The translations under genes were made by a program, and so were the position numbers. From Bifidobacterium stellenboschense (lineage in GTDB: Bacteria; Actinomycetota; Actinomycetes; Actinomycetales; Bifidobacteriaceae), in assembly GCF_000741785.1 (NCBI RefSeq), contig NZ_JGZP01000016.1, positions 62,001-126,000 of the forward strand: a stretch of 64,000 bases of DNA, read 5' to 3'. The stretch's first letter is position 1. Every line of letters starts with the position of its first letter. Under the pieces are notes generated by a model, which saw only the letters and a program-made list of their open reading frames with translations, did no database searches and was not told where the DNA came from. Positions 1 through 8,928 of this stretch are shown piece after piece.

Positions 1-1090
1 GGTCCGCATAGGTCGGGAACGTCGTATCGTCGATGAACGTCATCACGCGATCGGATATCCGATCCTCGAACTCATCCTGTTTGTCGGAGTACCGTTCGTC
101 GTATTCCAGCGCCTTCTCCATGTTGGGGGACGGGTCGAAGCCGTCCTGGATCAGGTCGGGACGAAAGTCCACCATGACCTGGGCGACATCGTAGATGCTC
201 AATGCCCCGTGGACGGTTTGAAACAGGAACATCAGCCATCGGTCGAATTCGCCGTACAACTCGGCCTCTGTTTTGTTCTTGCCGAGATTGCAGCCTCTGC
301 ACCTGTCGATGCTGATGCCGTTGCCATCGTCATTCACGTGGTATTGGAACTGCATACGCTGCCGATGCTTGGCTTGCAGTTCCTCCTCGGACGGCATTTT
401 AAGTTTTGTAAACGGGCGATAGACCTTCTCGTACACCGTTCTGCGTCGGGCTCGGACGATTCTGTCGGGGGCGCCCAGGAGCTTGTAGTACGTGCCTGTG
501 GAGGCGTTCTGGTTCGACTGGTCGTCGAGATGATGGGCTTTCCTCTCAACGAAGAAGGCCTTGTTGGTGTCGCTGGTCAGGCGATGCCTGATGGTGGCGG
601 CCAGACGACCGAAGTCCGTATCGTCGTAGACGTCCAGCAGCGCCCAATACATCGCCGTGCTGGCACGCGCCAGGAATGATGCGTCGCTGGTCGCCTCCGC
701 GTACAGATCGACGAACTTGGGTCCCAATCCGATGGGGGTTCCGTCGCGGTCGCATTGGTAGCAGAGGTTCATCACCACGCCGTCAGGCTCGCTGAGCATG
801 GCGTAATTGGGATTGCATTCGAGATGCTTGAGCTGGCGGCGGAAATTGGGCTTGTTCTTCAGCAAGCGCTCGGCGATGGGCAGCAGCATGGCGATGATGT
901 GTTCGTTCGGTCCCTTGCAGTCGATGATCTCCTGACCGATGGAGTAGTCAGGTCGCTGGTGCTGCGGTGGCCGATAGGTCTCCTTCCAGAAGCGCAGCTG
1001 CTCGTTGACGATGGGGCATGCCGGATGGCGACGCCTGCGGGATGCCCCACGACGCCTACGCTGTGGATTGGTGCGACGTGACTTGTTCAT
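1..1090 (-). CDS. Unknown protein with two CxxC knuckles (3' end outside window)
   Basis: The frame is open for 363 codons from an ATG at 1088-1090 to the window edge, with a GGAGGT ribosome site at 1098-1103 seven bases before the start. The first 22 residues are strongly basic (Arg runs), suggesting nucleic-acid contact. Two CxxC pairs, C110-C113 and C264-C267, could bind a metal; this is inference. I do not recognise the family. It is transcribed divergently from the degenerate methyltransferase gene at 1432, so the two may form a functional pair sharing the 340-bp intergenic region. The C-terminus lies outside the window. Confidence 0.75.
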   Translation of the reverse strand, partial: MNKSRRTNPQRRRRGASRRRRHPACPIVNEQLRFWKETYRPPQHQRPDYSIGQEIIDCKGPNEHIIAMLLPIAERLLKNKPNFRRQLKHLECNPNYAMLSEPDGVVMNLCYQCDRDGTPIGLGPKFVDLYAEATSDASFLARASTAMYWALLDVYDDTDFGRLAATIRHRLTSDTNKAFFVERKAHHLDDQSNQNASTGTYYKLLGAPDRIVRARRRTVYEKVYRPFTKLKMPSEEELQAKHRQRMQFQYHVNDDGNGISIDRCRGCNLGKNKTEAELYGEFDRWLMFLFQTVHGALSIYDVAQVMVDFRPDLIQDGFDPSPNMEKALEYDERYSDKQDEFEDRISDRVMTFIDDTTFPTYAD

Positions 1091-1310
1091 GGTGATGACC
1101 TCCGTCCTTCTATTCCATTCATCATTCACAACCGGATAAAAGCCATGAGAGTGGCCGATTTCGTTGGAAACACTCGGCGTGTCGCATGTTGACCCTCCTT
1201 GACCAAACGTTCGTGTCGGCACTGTGCCGATGCTGGGTCGTCTCGCTTGTGTGGTTGCGCCGCGATGCACGGTGCGTTCGGGACGACCTGGGAAACAGTG
1301 TACATGAGTT

Positions 1311-1361
1311 TTGTGTGAGATAGTTTCACAATTGACAAACGGGGGTCGCGCGCGGTAGGCT
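1311..1361 (+). promoter_or_regulatory. Promoter with upstream imperfect inverted repeat, for the HTH-methyltransferase gene
   Basis: TTGACA at 1332-1337 and TAGGCT at 1356-1361 are separated by 18 bases. An imperfect inverted repeat (TTGTG at 1311-1315, CACAA at 1327-1331) directly abuts the -35 box and could be an operator for the N-terminal HTH of the downstream gene; autoregulation is inference. Confidence 0.5.
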
Positions 1362-1431
1362 TTCGTGTCCAACAGGCATTGACGAACATCGGCGGGTTCC
1401 GGCACCCGCCGCAAACAAGGAGCATGCGGTC

Positions 1432-3837
1432 GTGGGTGATAAATATTCCTATATGCTGTCCTCATCGGACATCGCCAGAATGGTCAACATGCGTCCCTCG
1501 GCGGTTTCCAATTGGAGAAAACGCGCGAACACCGGCTTCCCCCAGTCCGTTGCGACCAAGGACGGACGGCCGTTGTTCGACTACGGCGCAGTCGTCAAAT
1601 GGCTCGATTCGAGGGGTGTCAAGTATAAGGACATCCGTCTGGAACAGGGGATGTGGACGTTCCTCGAACACTGGCGCGGCGACGGCGATCCGGTCGAAGC
1701 CGTATCGATTGTGCTGTGGGCGATGTGCCTGCGCGTCGTCGTCGACGAATACGGTCTGTCCGCGCGTTGGAAAAAACTGGTCGATGGAACCAACGATCAG
1801 AATGACAGTACGCCGATCGGCAGCCGTCTGGCGCCGCTGGTCAAGCGCATCCTCGAAGGCGCCGGCTGCGGGGAAGGCAGCAGGCACGCCGACGAGGTCA
1901 TCCGCATGGCGTTGACCATGACGGACAGAGTGCGCGGGTTGACGCTCTATCAACTGCACGATCTGCTGATGTACGTCGATAGCCTCTTCAAGGTCGACGG
2001 AACGGCCTTCTCGCAGTTGTCTTCGGCGATGCTGGAGCGCAGCATCGCCAGTCTGGGGCGCATGCGCGGCGAGAGCGGAATGCCGGGTTCGCGCGTATCG
2101 CATCTGCTCGCCGACCTCGCGCAATCGTATTGGCGCGCCGGACTGCCGAAGGAGTCCATTCCGATCGTCTACGATCCGGCGTGCGGCATCATGGAATCGT
2201 ATCTGACGCTTCTCCGCAAGGCGCGTGACGGCGACATGTGGACGCCTCCCGTCTATTGCGCCGACAGCAGGAAGGGATCGCTGGAAGTCGCCACCCGCCG
2301 GCTCCTGCTGGACGGTCTTTCCGGAACGACCGACGTGACGCTCCCGACCGCATCCGACGGGTCCGTCATCCGTCAGGCGAACGTGTTCGCGGAGGATCCG
2401 TTCCCGAAGGTGAAGGCCGACCTCATCATGGAGGAGCCGCCGGTCATCGACTCCAAGTGGAAGCCGGACGAGGGAACCAAGAATGATCCGCGGTGGAAGT
2501 ACTGTTTCCCCACAGTCACGCAGTCCGGCAAGCCGGTGGTCGTGGACGCCTCGGTGGCGTGGATCCAGGACGCCATCAGCCATCTGAGCAAGCGCGGACG
2601 CGCGTTCGTGGTGACGAGCGCGGGAGTCCTGTTCCGCGTGGGCGCCGAGGAGGAGTTCCGTCGCAAACTGCTGAAAGCCGGTTGCGTGGAGGCGGTCGTC
2701 GCGCTCCCGGCGAACCTGTACGTCACGTCGGTCGTGCCCGTGTATCTGTGGGTGTTGTCCGCGCCGGACCCGTCGCGCGGGAGCGTAGCGGTGGTCGACG
2801 CGAGCGGTGATGCCGGACTGTATCGGGACGAGGGCGGGATTCCCGATTATCTCGTCGGACCGTTGCGCGGATTCTGCGATAAGGGCATCGCCGCGCGGAT
2901 GGTCCCCGTGAGTGAAGTGACGTCGTCGCATGACAGAGCATCGTTGCTGCCCAAGGATCTGCTGCGCCGCAAGACGCCGGAACCCACATCGCTGATCACG
3001 GCCTATCGGGACGGCGAGGAGTCGATTCGCAAGATGCGGGAGGATGCCGCATCGGCTCTGGACGAGTTGGTTCGGCTGGGTGAGGACGACAAGCTGTTCC
3101 GCGGGTTGCAAGACGTGCCCGTCGCGCCGTTGAAGGATGTCGCATGGATTCAGCAGGGCACGGTCCCCGGTTCGGAGCGCGAAGGACTGCCGGATGACGT
3201 GATCCGCACATCCGATGTGCGCGACTATGACTGGATCGTCTTGGGGGATGCCCCCTCGGCAGATGCCTCGGAGGGTACCGCGGGGAAGCCGGCGGATGGT
3301 ACCTCGGATGGTGCCTCGGAGGGGGCCGTGGCCGATGAGCTTATGCCGGATGAGCCTATGCCGGACAGGATTGTGGCGCGTCCCCCCATCCCGTCTTGGG
3401 ATGAGAGACTCCGGGAGCTCGAAGCCCATCCGAGGGCCAGACCGGATATCATGACCAAGCGCGACGACATCCTGCTCACCGTCAACGGTGATGTTCAGGT
3501 CGCCATCGACCAGGACGGAGGGCACCGCGTGTCCAGAAGCGTGTATGTCGTGAGAGCGGATCTAGATTACGGCCGTGACGGTGTCGTTCCGGACCCGGAG
3601 TATCTCGCGTTGATGCTGCGCGGCCGATGGAACCGTGAGCTGGTCGCCAAGTCTAAGGGGCGACGGGCGAGTCCGAAGGAACTGGAGATACCGATTGTGT
3701 CTCCGGAGATGCAACGGCAGATTGTCCGGTATTGGCAATGGGTGGAGACGCTACGCCGTCAGGCCGATCTCTACCGTCGCCAGTTCGGCATCATCGCGGA
3801 ACGCATGCGGTACGGTGCGGGACCGGATGCCGAGTAG
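1432..3837 (+). CDS. HTH / degenerate N6-adenine methyltransferase / S-subunit-like fusion protein
   Basis: 801 residues. GTG start with AAGGAG at 1417-1422, nine bases upstream. Residues about 8-60 form a helix-turn-helix (SSSDIARMVNMRPSAVSNW). The middle resembles an HsdM-type N6-adenine methyltransferase, but motif I reads DPACGIMES (from D248) where DPACGSGG is usual, and motif IV reads E334-E-P-P where (N/D/S)PP(Y/F) is usual. Both the cofactor loop and the catalytic asparagine are therefore altered. A Gly/Ala/Asp-rich acidic linker (about 605-640) leads to a C-terminal part (about 655-790) resembling HsdS target-recognition segments (DDILLTVNGDVQVAI). It probably binds specific DNA without methylating it, as a regulator or non-catalytic defence component. 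No HsdR lies nearby. Architecture is seen; function is inferred. Confidence 0.75.
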   Translation: MGDKYSYMLSSSDIARMVNMRPSAVSNWRKRANTGFPQSVATKDGRPLFDYGAVVKWLDSRGVKYKDIRLEQGMWTFLEHWRGDGDPVEAVSIVLWAMCLRVVVDEYGLSARWKKLVDGTNDQNDSTPIGSRLAPLVKRILEGAGCGEGSRHADEVIRMALTMTDRVRGLTLYQLHDLLMYVDSLFKVDGTAFSQLSSAMLERSIASLGRMRGESGMPGSRVSHLLADLAQSYWRAGLPKESIPIVYDPACGIMESYLTLLRKARDGDMWTPPVYCADSRKGSLEVATRRLLLDGLSGTTDVTLPTASDGSVIRQANVFAEDPFPKVKADLIMEEPPVIDSKWKPDEGTKNDPRWKYCFPTVTQSGKPVVVDASVAWIQDAISHLSKRGRAFVVTSAGVLFRVGAEEEFRRKLLKAGCVEAVVALPANLYVTSVVPVYLWVLSAPDPSRGSVAVVDASGDAGLYRDEGGIPDYLVGPLRGFCDKGIAARMVPVSEVTSSHDRASLLPKDLLRRKTPEPTSLITAYRDGEESIRKMREDAASALDELVRLGEDDKLFRGLQDVPVAPLKDVAWIQQGTVPGSEREGLPDDVIRTSDVRDYDWIVLGDAPSADASEGTAGKPADGTSDGASEGAVADELMPDEPMPDRIVARPPIPSWDERLRELEAHPRARPDIMTKRDDILLTVNGDVQVAIDQDGGHRVSRSVYVVRADLDYGRDGVVPDPEYLALMLRGRWNRELVAKSKGRRASPKELEIPIVSPEMQRQIVRYWQWVETLRRQADLYRRQFGIIAERMRYGAGPDAE

Positions 3838-3988
3838 AGGGTGCCCGAACTCGTTGGCCGCCCGTGTTCTGCCGATTTGATGGGCTTCTTCGAGGTGGCA
3901 TCGGCTGACGGGATTCGGCAGGCGAAACGGTACGGGTGTGTGATGTCCGATTCGTTTCGCTGGGGCTTGCCGGCCCTCCGCATCCGCC

Positions 3989-4141
3989 TCAGCTGGTCAG
4001 GTGGCGGTAGAGTTCCGGGTCGAGCGGTTTGGCGAGCCGCAGCGTGGAAAGCGTCACGTTCACGCGGCCCTCGCCGGACGCGGTGGGTTTCGTGGTGAGC
4101 GTCGGATGGTCGAACGCGGCGACATGGCCGACGTCAGCTTG
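3989..4141 (-). pseudogene. C-terminal remnant of an unknown gene at an insertion or deletion joint
   Basis: A 50-codon frame without a start codon ends at TGA (3989-3991) and reads like real protein (GHVAAFDHPTL, LSTLRLAKPLDPELYRHL). It begins just after an in-frame stop inside the 3' end of the HNH gene, overlapping it by 8 bases in another frame. This fits a resident gene truncated when the HNH/restriction segment arrived. Family not recognised. Confidence 0.4.
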
Positions 4142-4985
4142 TCAGGAAGACGTGCTTGTGGTGGTATTCGAGGAATTCGTGCGACGGGGGATTCACCTTC
4201 GGCATGACGATGTGTTGCCCTTCGAATTGATATAGCCACTTTTCATTGACATCGGTGTGCGGTACCTGTCTGGAGATGCGTACCCGATAATCATCATCGA
4301 CGGTCATATAACCGCGATCGAAGGCCTTGTCGTGGAATGCATTAAGCAGTAGGCCGTTGGCGGCGTTCGTCTTCTCGAATCCGGTGGAGTCCTTCCATGG
4401 CTTGATATGGCTGGCCACAAGAAGTGGTTCTAAGGAAATGCCGGTCAAGCAGCAGGAATCGTTGTAGTTCGCAACCAGTGAGTTGCGGAAATAGTTCTGA
4501 TTGACGCGGGTCAGAGTGATTGTTTCCCGTTCCGAACCGAGAGGTTGCGACTGTGTGCCATGCGATGTGAATTCCGCGATGAATGTCGAAGTTACATCTT
4601 CCACTATCGAGAGCGTCTGCGTGCGCGGCTCCAGAATTGGTTGGGTTCCTTTTAGGAACTCGGCGTAATAGTGCAGGGCGGTGGCAAGCAGTGAGTCGTT
4701 TTGGGCCAGATACTCCTCCCAGATGCGTGGTTCGTACTGGCTTCCATGTCGCAGGCCGGCAATGCCTTGCGCGTGTTCATTGGGGTCGTATGTGCGGAGG
4801 TTCATCAATTTCATGTACACGGCCCCAGACGTTCGATGCAGACCTTCGGAGAGGCGTGCTATCTCCGGCGCGCTCTTGTTATTGCGCTGTCGTCGATTTA
4901 GTAGCATGTACAGTCCGAATGCCGCTAGGGTTTCCTCATAGGACCACTTTGCCCCACGAGCTCCGGTGTCGCCTCGTATATCCAT
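4134..4985 (-). CDS. HNH endonuclease (HNH_2-like)
   Basis: 283 residues. The C-terminal half (about 165-240) has the layout of the HNH_2 family: CC at 178-179 with LTG, VASHIKPW around H193, then N207/N210 (TNAANGLLLN) and H218 (FHDKAFDRGYM). The N-terminal 110 residues look like a DNA-binding or targeting module seen in restriction-associated HNH proteins (KWSYEETLAAFGLYM). Such proteins cut DNA and are common in defence islands. It is divergent from the AT-rich gene at 5081, with 95 bp between the starts, and close to a Sau3AI-type R-M pair, which supports a defence role. Target specificity is unknown. Confidence 0.8.
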   Translation of the reverse strand: MDIRGDTGARGAKWSYEETLAAFGLYMLLNRRQRNNKSAPEIARLSEGLHRTSGAVYMKLMNLRTYDPNEHAQGIAGLRHGSQYEPRIWEEYLAQNDSLLATALHYYAEFLKGTQPILEPRTQTLSIVEDVTSTFIAEFTSHGTQSQPLGSERETITLTRVNQNYFRNSLVANYNDSCCLTGISLEPLLVASHIKPWKDSTGFEKTNAANGLLLNAFHDKAFDRGYMTVDDDYRVRISRQVPHTDVNEKWLYQFEGQHIVMPKVNPPSHEFLEYHHKHVFLTS

Positions 4986-5080
4986 GCTGCCCAGGATACG
5001 CCCGTTTGGGATGAACAGTTCTCGTTGTGCTGGGTTAAGCTATTCTTACATTTGTATACAAAACTGGTGAGAGGAGTTCG

Positions 5081-5887
5081 ATGGTGAACGGTGTAGACAT
5101 TCAAGAGAGCAACAGGAGGTTTGACTCCGGTGCCGAAGTTGCACTTGCAGATTTCCTTGACCGGTATTTTTATGCATATTTAAAAGATTACGGTTATCGA
5201 TGGCAAAGGGAGCGTGGGAGAGATGATCAGCTCCTAGGTATTGATGGAAGGTTGTTCTATGGCGAAGATGTAAAAAACATAGACGAAAAAGGTGCTTTTC
5301 ATTTCTTTAATAGCCATTTAAACACGTTTGCCTTTGAATTGTCGTCAATTCAACGATGTGGCGAAGTGGATGGGTGGTTTGTCAACGAGGACACCAAGAC
5401 TGACTATTATCTCATAGTGTGGCCGAATGGAAGATGTAGTATTCCGGGAGGTGAGAGGGGGTGGTTGGATAGTTGCATAAGGACACGCAATAAAAGAATA
5501 TTAGACTTCCGCGATTTCACTGTAGTTACTGCCATGCTTATTTCGCGGAACAAGCTTGTTGAGAAAATTGAATCGTATGGATGGGATTTGCAGCGTCTTC
5601 GGAGAAAGGCTTTTGAGATTAGACGTAATTATGCGCCTGGGGAGAAAATAAAATCAGGTGTAGATGATTTTTGTTTTATTTTTTCCCGCGATAAGAAAGA
5701 TGGTGGTGATTATGGGTATGTGGAAAAGCCGATTAATCTTGTAGTTAAAAAAAGGCTCCTTCACTCTATTGCCAAGGGGGTGTATCTTATTTCTGAAGAT
5801 GGAGTTGGTGTCATTAAAGATGATTTCATTCTTGAGCGTCAGGGTTTCCGTATTTATGAGAAGCGAATGAAAGAACCTAACTCATAG
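5081..5887 (+). CDS. Unknown AT-rich protein in the restriction island
   Basis: 268 residues, ATG start with GAGAGGAG just upstream. Base composition is much richer in A+T than its neighbours, with AAA, AAT, ATA and TTT codons common, which points to horizontal acquisition. The N-terminal half contains YGEDVKNIDEKGAFHFF and NTFAFELSSIQ, loosely reminiscent of PD-(D/E)xK folds, but I cannot assign a family. Its stop codon lies 2 bp from the stop of the convergent m5C methyltransferase and it is divergent from the HNH gene, so it sits inside the R-M cluster and may be an accessory nuclease. Function not assigned. Confidence 0.7.
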   Translation: MVNGVDIQESNRRFDSGAEVALADFLDRYFYAYLKDYGYRWQRERGRDDQLLGIDGRLFYGEDVKNIDEKGAFHFFNSHLNTFAFELSSIQRCGEVDGWFVNEDTKTDYYLIVWPNGRCSIPGGERGWLDSCIRTRNKRILDFRDFTVVTAMLISRNKLVEKIESYGWDLQRLRRKAFEIRRNYAPGEKIKSGVDDFCFIFSRDKKDGGDYGYVEKPINLVVKKRLLHSIAKGVYLISEDGVGVIKDDFILERQGFRIYEKRMKEPNS

Positions 5888-5889
5888 GT

Positions 5890-7179
5890 TCAATGTGAAT
5901 AGTGTTTGTCTTGGGATGACGTTTGTTGGATGATAACCATACCGATACGATGAGGGATTTCTGTGACTAGGGCGTTGCCCATGCAGAAGGCTCGGTGGCC
6001 GTCGGTCATGCCGTCGTTGGTCCAGCCTTTGGGGAACATCTGGAGCTGGTCCAGTTCGTCAGGGACAAGGCGGCGAAGGTGCCCATCCTGTTCGACCACG
6101 TGCTTGGTGCGGCTGGCTCCGGCTCCGCCTTCTCCGGTCAGGATGGTGCGGCTGGGAGCGGAGGGCGAGTCCGGGAAAGCGACCGGGCCTTCGGAATACG
6201 TGTACGTGTATCCGGCTGCGGTAGTTCTTTCCTCGCGCTTTCCTCCCTTGAGATACTGCCATGACGGCAGCTTGGCGTCGTCGATCCAGAACTGTTCGGG
6301 CACCTCTGAAGCGGGAACGAGCACATCGCCGAGCGTCTTGTGCGGTCCGTCATATACGGCGTCAACGCGCATGGTCAGCACGTGGCCGTCAATCATGACA
6401 CCCGCATTGCGGAACACGCTGACCTTATCGCCCTTGCCGAAGCTCTGGGTGATTTCATAGGGGTCTTCACCGATGTCGAAGCTGGCGGGCTCTTTCTCCT
6501 TCACGCTGCGGATGATGGGGAACGCCTGTGCCATGACTCCGGTCGACAACAGTTGGGTTTCCGGCTCATCCCATGAACCATTGTGCTCGGCGTAGATGTA
6601 TACCCTGCGGCGTCGTTGGGGCATGCCGTACTCGGCCGCGTTCACGACGTGCCATTCGGCGTTGTATCCCAAGCGGTTAAGGCAAGAGAGAATAATCGCG
6701 AAATCGCGACCGCGTTGGCTGGCGGGGGACTTCAGCAACCGGTCCACGTTCTCCAGTAGCACGTACTTGGGGTGACGCATCTCCAAAAGCCGGTTGATGC
6801 TCCACCACAACACGCCCTTACGTCCCTCGATGCCGGCCGCAAGAGCCAAAGGCTTGGCGACGCTGTAATCCTGGCAAGGGAAGCCTCCGACGAGCATGTC
6901 GAAATCGGGAATGGTGCGTTCGCCGGCCTCGACCTCATCCAGTACCTTGGCGATGTCTTCGTTCACGCAGGAACCTTCGCCGAAGCGCTTCTCATAGCAG
7001 CGCCAAGCGAACTGCTTGGTCTTCTGCCCCATGGGTTCCCACTGGTTGGCCCACACGGTATGGAAAGGCCCGGCGGGCTTCATGTAGAAATCGTCTCCGG
7101 GATTGCCGTAGCCATCAAGTCCAAGGCGGAACCCGCCCACACCGGCGAAGAGCTCGGCGACTCTAATCTCGTTGGCCAC
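5890..7179 (-). CDS. DNA (cytosine-5-)-methyltransferase of a Sau3AI-type R-M system
   Basis: 429 residues from the GTG at 7179-7177, preceded by GAAAGGA. Canonical m5C motifs occur in order: I (FAGVGGFRLGL, residue 11 on), IV (GGFPCQDYS, catalytic Cys102), VI (ENV 143-145), VIII (QRRRR about 189-193) and X (GNALVTEIP near the end). An in-frame ATG at 7251 would add 24 residues and swallow the inverted repeat at 7209-7228; the GTG is preferred because motif I normally lies within about 15 residues of the start. It follows the Sau3AI-like nuclease gene in the same direction, so it most likely modifies the cytosine in GATC to protect host DNA. The specificity is inferred from the partner. Confidence 0.9.
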   Translation of the reverse strand: MANEIRVAELFAGVGGFRLGLDGYGNPGDDFYMKPAGPFHTVWANQWEPMGQKTKQFAWRCYEKRFGEGSCVNEDIAKVLDEVEAGERTIPDFDMLVGGFPCQDYSVAKPLALAAGIEGRKGVLWWSINRLLEMRHPKYVLLENVDRLLKSPASQRGRDFAIILSCLNRLGYNAEWHVVNAAEYGMPQRRRRVYIYAEHNGSWDEPETQLLSTGVMAQAFPIIRSVKEKEPASFDIGEDPYEITQSFGKGDKVSVFRNAGVMIDGHVLTMRVDAVYDGPHKTLGDVLVPASEVPEQFWIDDAKLPSWQYLKGGKREERTTAAGYTYTYSEGPVAFPDSPSAPSRTILTGEGGAGASRTKHVVEQDGHLRRLVPDELDQLQMFPKGWTNDGMTDGHRAFCMGNALVTEIPHRIGMVIIQQTSSQDKHYSH

Positions 7180-7208
7180 GGCAATCCTTTCGATCCGAAC
7201 ATCCGTTC

Positions 7209-7228
7209 TATACTCTGGATGGAGTATA
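7209..7228. promoter_or_regulatory. Perfect inverted repeat between R and M genes (candidate operator)
   Basis: TATACTC, six bases, then GAGTATA: a perfect 7-bp inverted repeat centred about 40 bases before the preferred methyltransferase start, with TATACT also resembling a -10 box. Placement suggests control of methyltransferase expression. No C protein is apparent nearby. Confidence 0.5.
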
Positions 7229-7330
7229 CAAGAAATTGACTCCGAGATCAAGTTGGAGTGTCATGCCGTGGGTATGGTCCTGTGCTTCCCGCCAGATGGA
7301 CAAGAGCGCAGGACCGCAGGGGGAACGCAA

Positions 7331-8833
7331 TCAGGCAAGCATATTGTGGGCATTGATGGCTTTGATGATGTATCGTCTGTCCAGCCAAAACCCCTGCTTG
7401 GTGATTGCCTCGCCGCTGGGGAGTATGGTGATATCGGAGGCATTGCCGTTGTCTTTCCCCTTGCTCGTATGTGGGCGTAGGTGAAAGACCTTATTGAAGG
7501 TTTGACCTGGTAGTTTGTTTTTGCCGCGGACGCCATAATTGAGCCACGTCTTATGAACAAGCAGCTCATGTACGTATTCCCATGCCGGCTTGATGTACTG
7601 CTCGACATCTTCCGCCGGCATGTTCCAGAGGAATCCTCCGCGGAATACATCCTTGGATTTATCATGGCCGGCTTGGTGGGGAACGGGCGATTGGGAGACT
7701 GCAATGAGAAGTCGGTTCGTCTCGAAGAATTCCTTCAGGAAAGAATCGTCCCAACCGATGTCGGGGTCCGCCCACTGCTGCCACTGCGCATCCGTCAATG
7801 CTTTGAACGGCATGCTCTCCTTGGGCAGTCCATTCGGATACACGGTCGCGGTTTTTACCATGCTGACGTTGGCCTTGTAGAACTCCTCGGTCTTGAGGAT
7901 GTTGCTTTTCTTGATGCTGAGCATCGCACGCGCAATGTTTGCATTGTACTGTTTTGCAGTCGGCTGGATTGCGAGCCCGAGTTCGGCTGCGATATCCCCG
8001 GCGGTTTTACCGATATATGGCGCGAACCGGTCTTGAAGATATCCGTTGAGGCTCTGATGCTCGGTCAAAGGCAGCTGCTGCAACTCCGAGGGCTGTGCCA
8101 GTAGTTGCCGGGCGATGGCGGTCATGTACGACGTTTTGAAGCTGAAGGCACGCTGCTTGGCGCGGATGGTAGGCGTGTCCGCACCTTCCGGCGCCGGTGC
8201 GTCCCGCAGCTGCTTCGAGTTTGCGCCTTTGGTGCATGCCGCCAGATAATTGGTGTCCGATTCACTGAGCTGATCGGCATGGCCACTGGCGACCTTCGCG
8301 CGAATGGTCTCCCAATCTTCCTTAATGGTCTCCAAATCGTTTGTCTGATATCGGAGAAGATAAGAGGCCAAGACCTTGCAGTCGATGCGTAGCTCCCGCT
8401 GCTTATCGGCGCGGTCGTCGTAGTAATAGACCAGAATGATGTTCTTCGCCTTGTCCCACATCTTCGATGACTCGAAGTCGACCTCACTGGCGAGGGCCAT
8501 GTAGTTGATGATATCGATGACGAGGCGTTCCTTCGCCGAGGTCTCTTTGCTCTTCTTGATGTGCTTGAGCGGAGTCACCTTCAGCTCATAGCTGGTGTCT
8601 CCGATGCGGATATCGGGTTCGGCATCGGAATTGATGGCGTAGCCCAGAACGGATTCCTCGATGATCTGACCGAGAGAGCCTTTGTTCCCGCCTTTCAACG
8701 CCCTGCCGGTCTTATCGAGTTCGCGGAATGTCTTGTCTTTCGCCGACAACAACGAAGTCATCACTTCGTCAAGACTCGAATATTCACGTGTCTCGTTGAA
8801 ATCCGATGCGGCATCATTCATGGTCGTCCCCAA
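7331..8833 (-). CDS. Sau3AI-type restriction endonuclease (MutH-like)
   Basis: 500 residues, about the size of Sau3AI. The N-terminal MutH/Sau3AI catalytic module is clear: GSLGQIIEESVLGY (E59/E60), D74 (PDIRIGDTSY) and E83-x-K85 (YELKVTPLK). The C-terminal half matches the second, DNA-binding MutH-like copy (GGFLWNMP, HLRPHTSKGKDN). Sau3AI cuts before GATC as a pseudo-dimer, and the same target is inferred here. A TTG start at 8833 has AAAGGAG eight bases upstream; an ATG at 8821 is an alternative. The methyltransferase gene follows in the same orientation after an 80-150 bp gap containing the inverted repeat. Confidence 0.9.
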   Translation of the reverse strand: MGTTMNDAASDFNETREYSSLDEVMTSLLSAKDKTFRELDKTGRALKGGNKGSLGQIIEESVLGYAINSDAEPDIRIGDTSYELKVTPLKHIKKSKETSAKERLVIDIINYMALASEVDFESSKMWDKAKNIILVYYYDDRADKQRELRIDCKVLASYLLRYQTNDLETIKEDWETIRAKVASGHADQLSESDTNYLAACTKGANSKQLRDAPAPEGADTPTIRAKQRAFSFKTSYMTAIARQLLAQPSELQQLPLTEHQSLNGYLQDRFAPYIGKTAGDIAAELGLAIQPTAKQYNANIARAMLSIKKSNILKTEEFYKANVSMVKTATVYPNGLPKESMPFKALTDAQWQQWADPDIGWDDSFLKEFFETNRLLIAVSQSPVPHQAGHDKSKDVFRGGFLWNMPAEDVEQYIKPAWEYVHELLVHKTWLNYGVRGKNKLPGQTFNKVFHLRPHTSKGKDNGNASDITILPSGEAITKQGFWLDRRYIIKAINAHNMLA

Positions 8834-8928
8834 TCCCTTGGCTCCTTTGCGGTCAACCCATTGTATGCCCGGTGGGGCGCTGGTGGGGTATTTCGTCAGG
8901 AACCATCATGGACTGTCGCTAAAGACCC

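Noticed and set aside
1432-3837. Ordinary type I modification enzyme
   Set aside because: Motifs I and IV are both altered and no HsdR is present, so active methylation is unlikely.
3841-4098. Small plus-strand frame after the HTH-methyltransferase gene
   Set aside because: No ribosome site and un-protein-like composition; the minus-strand remnant explains the coding signal there.
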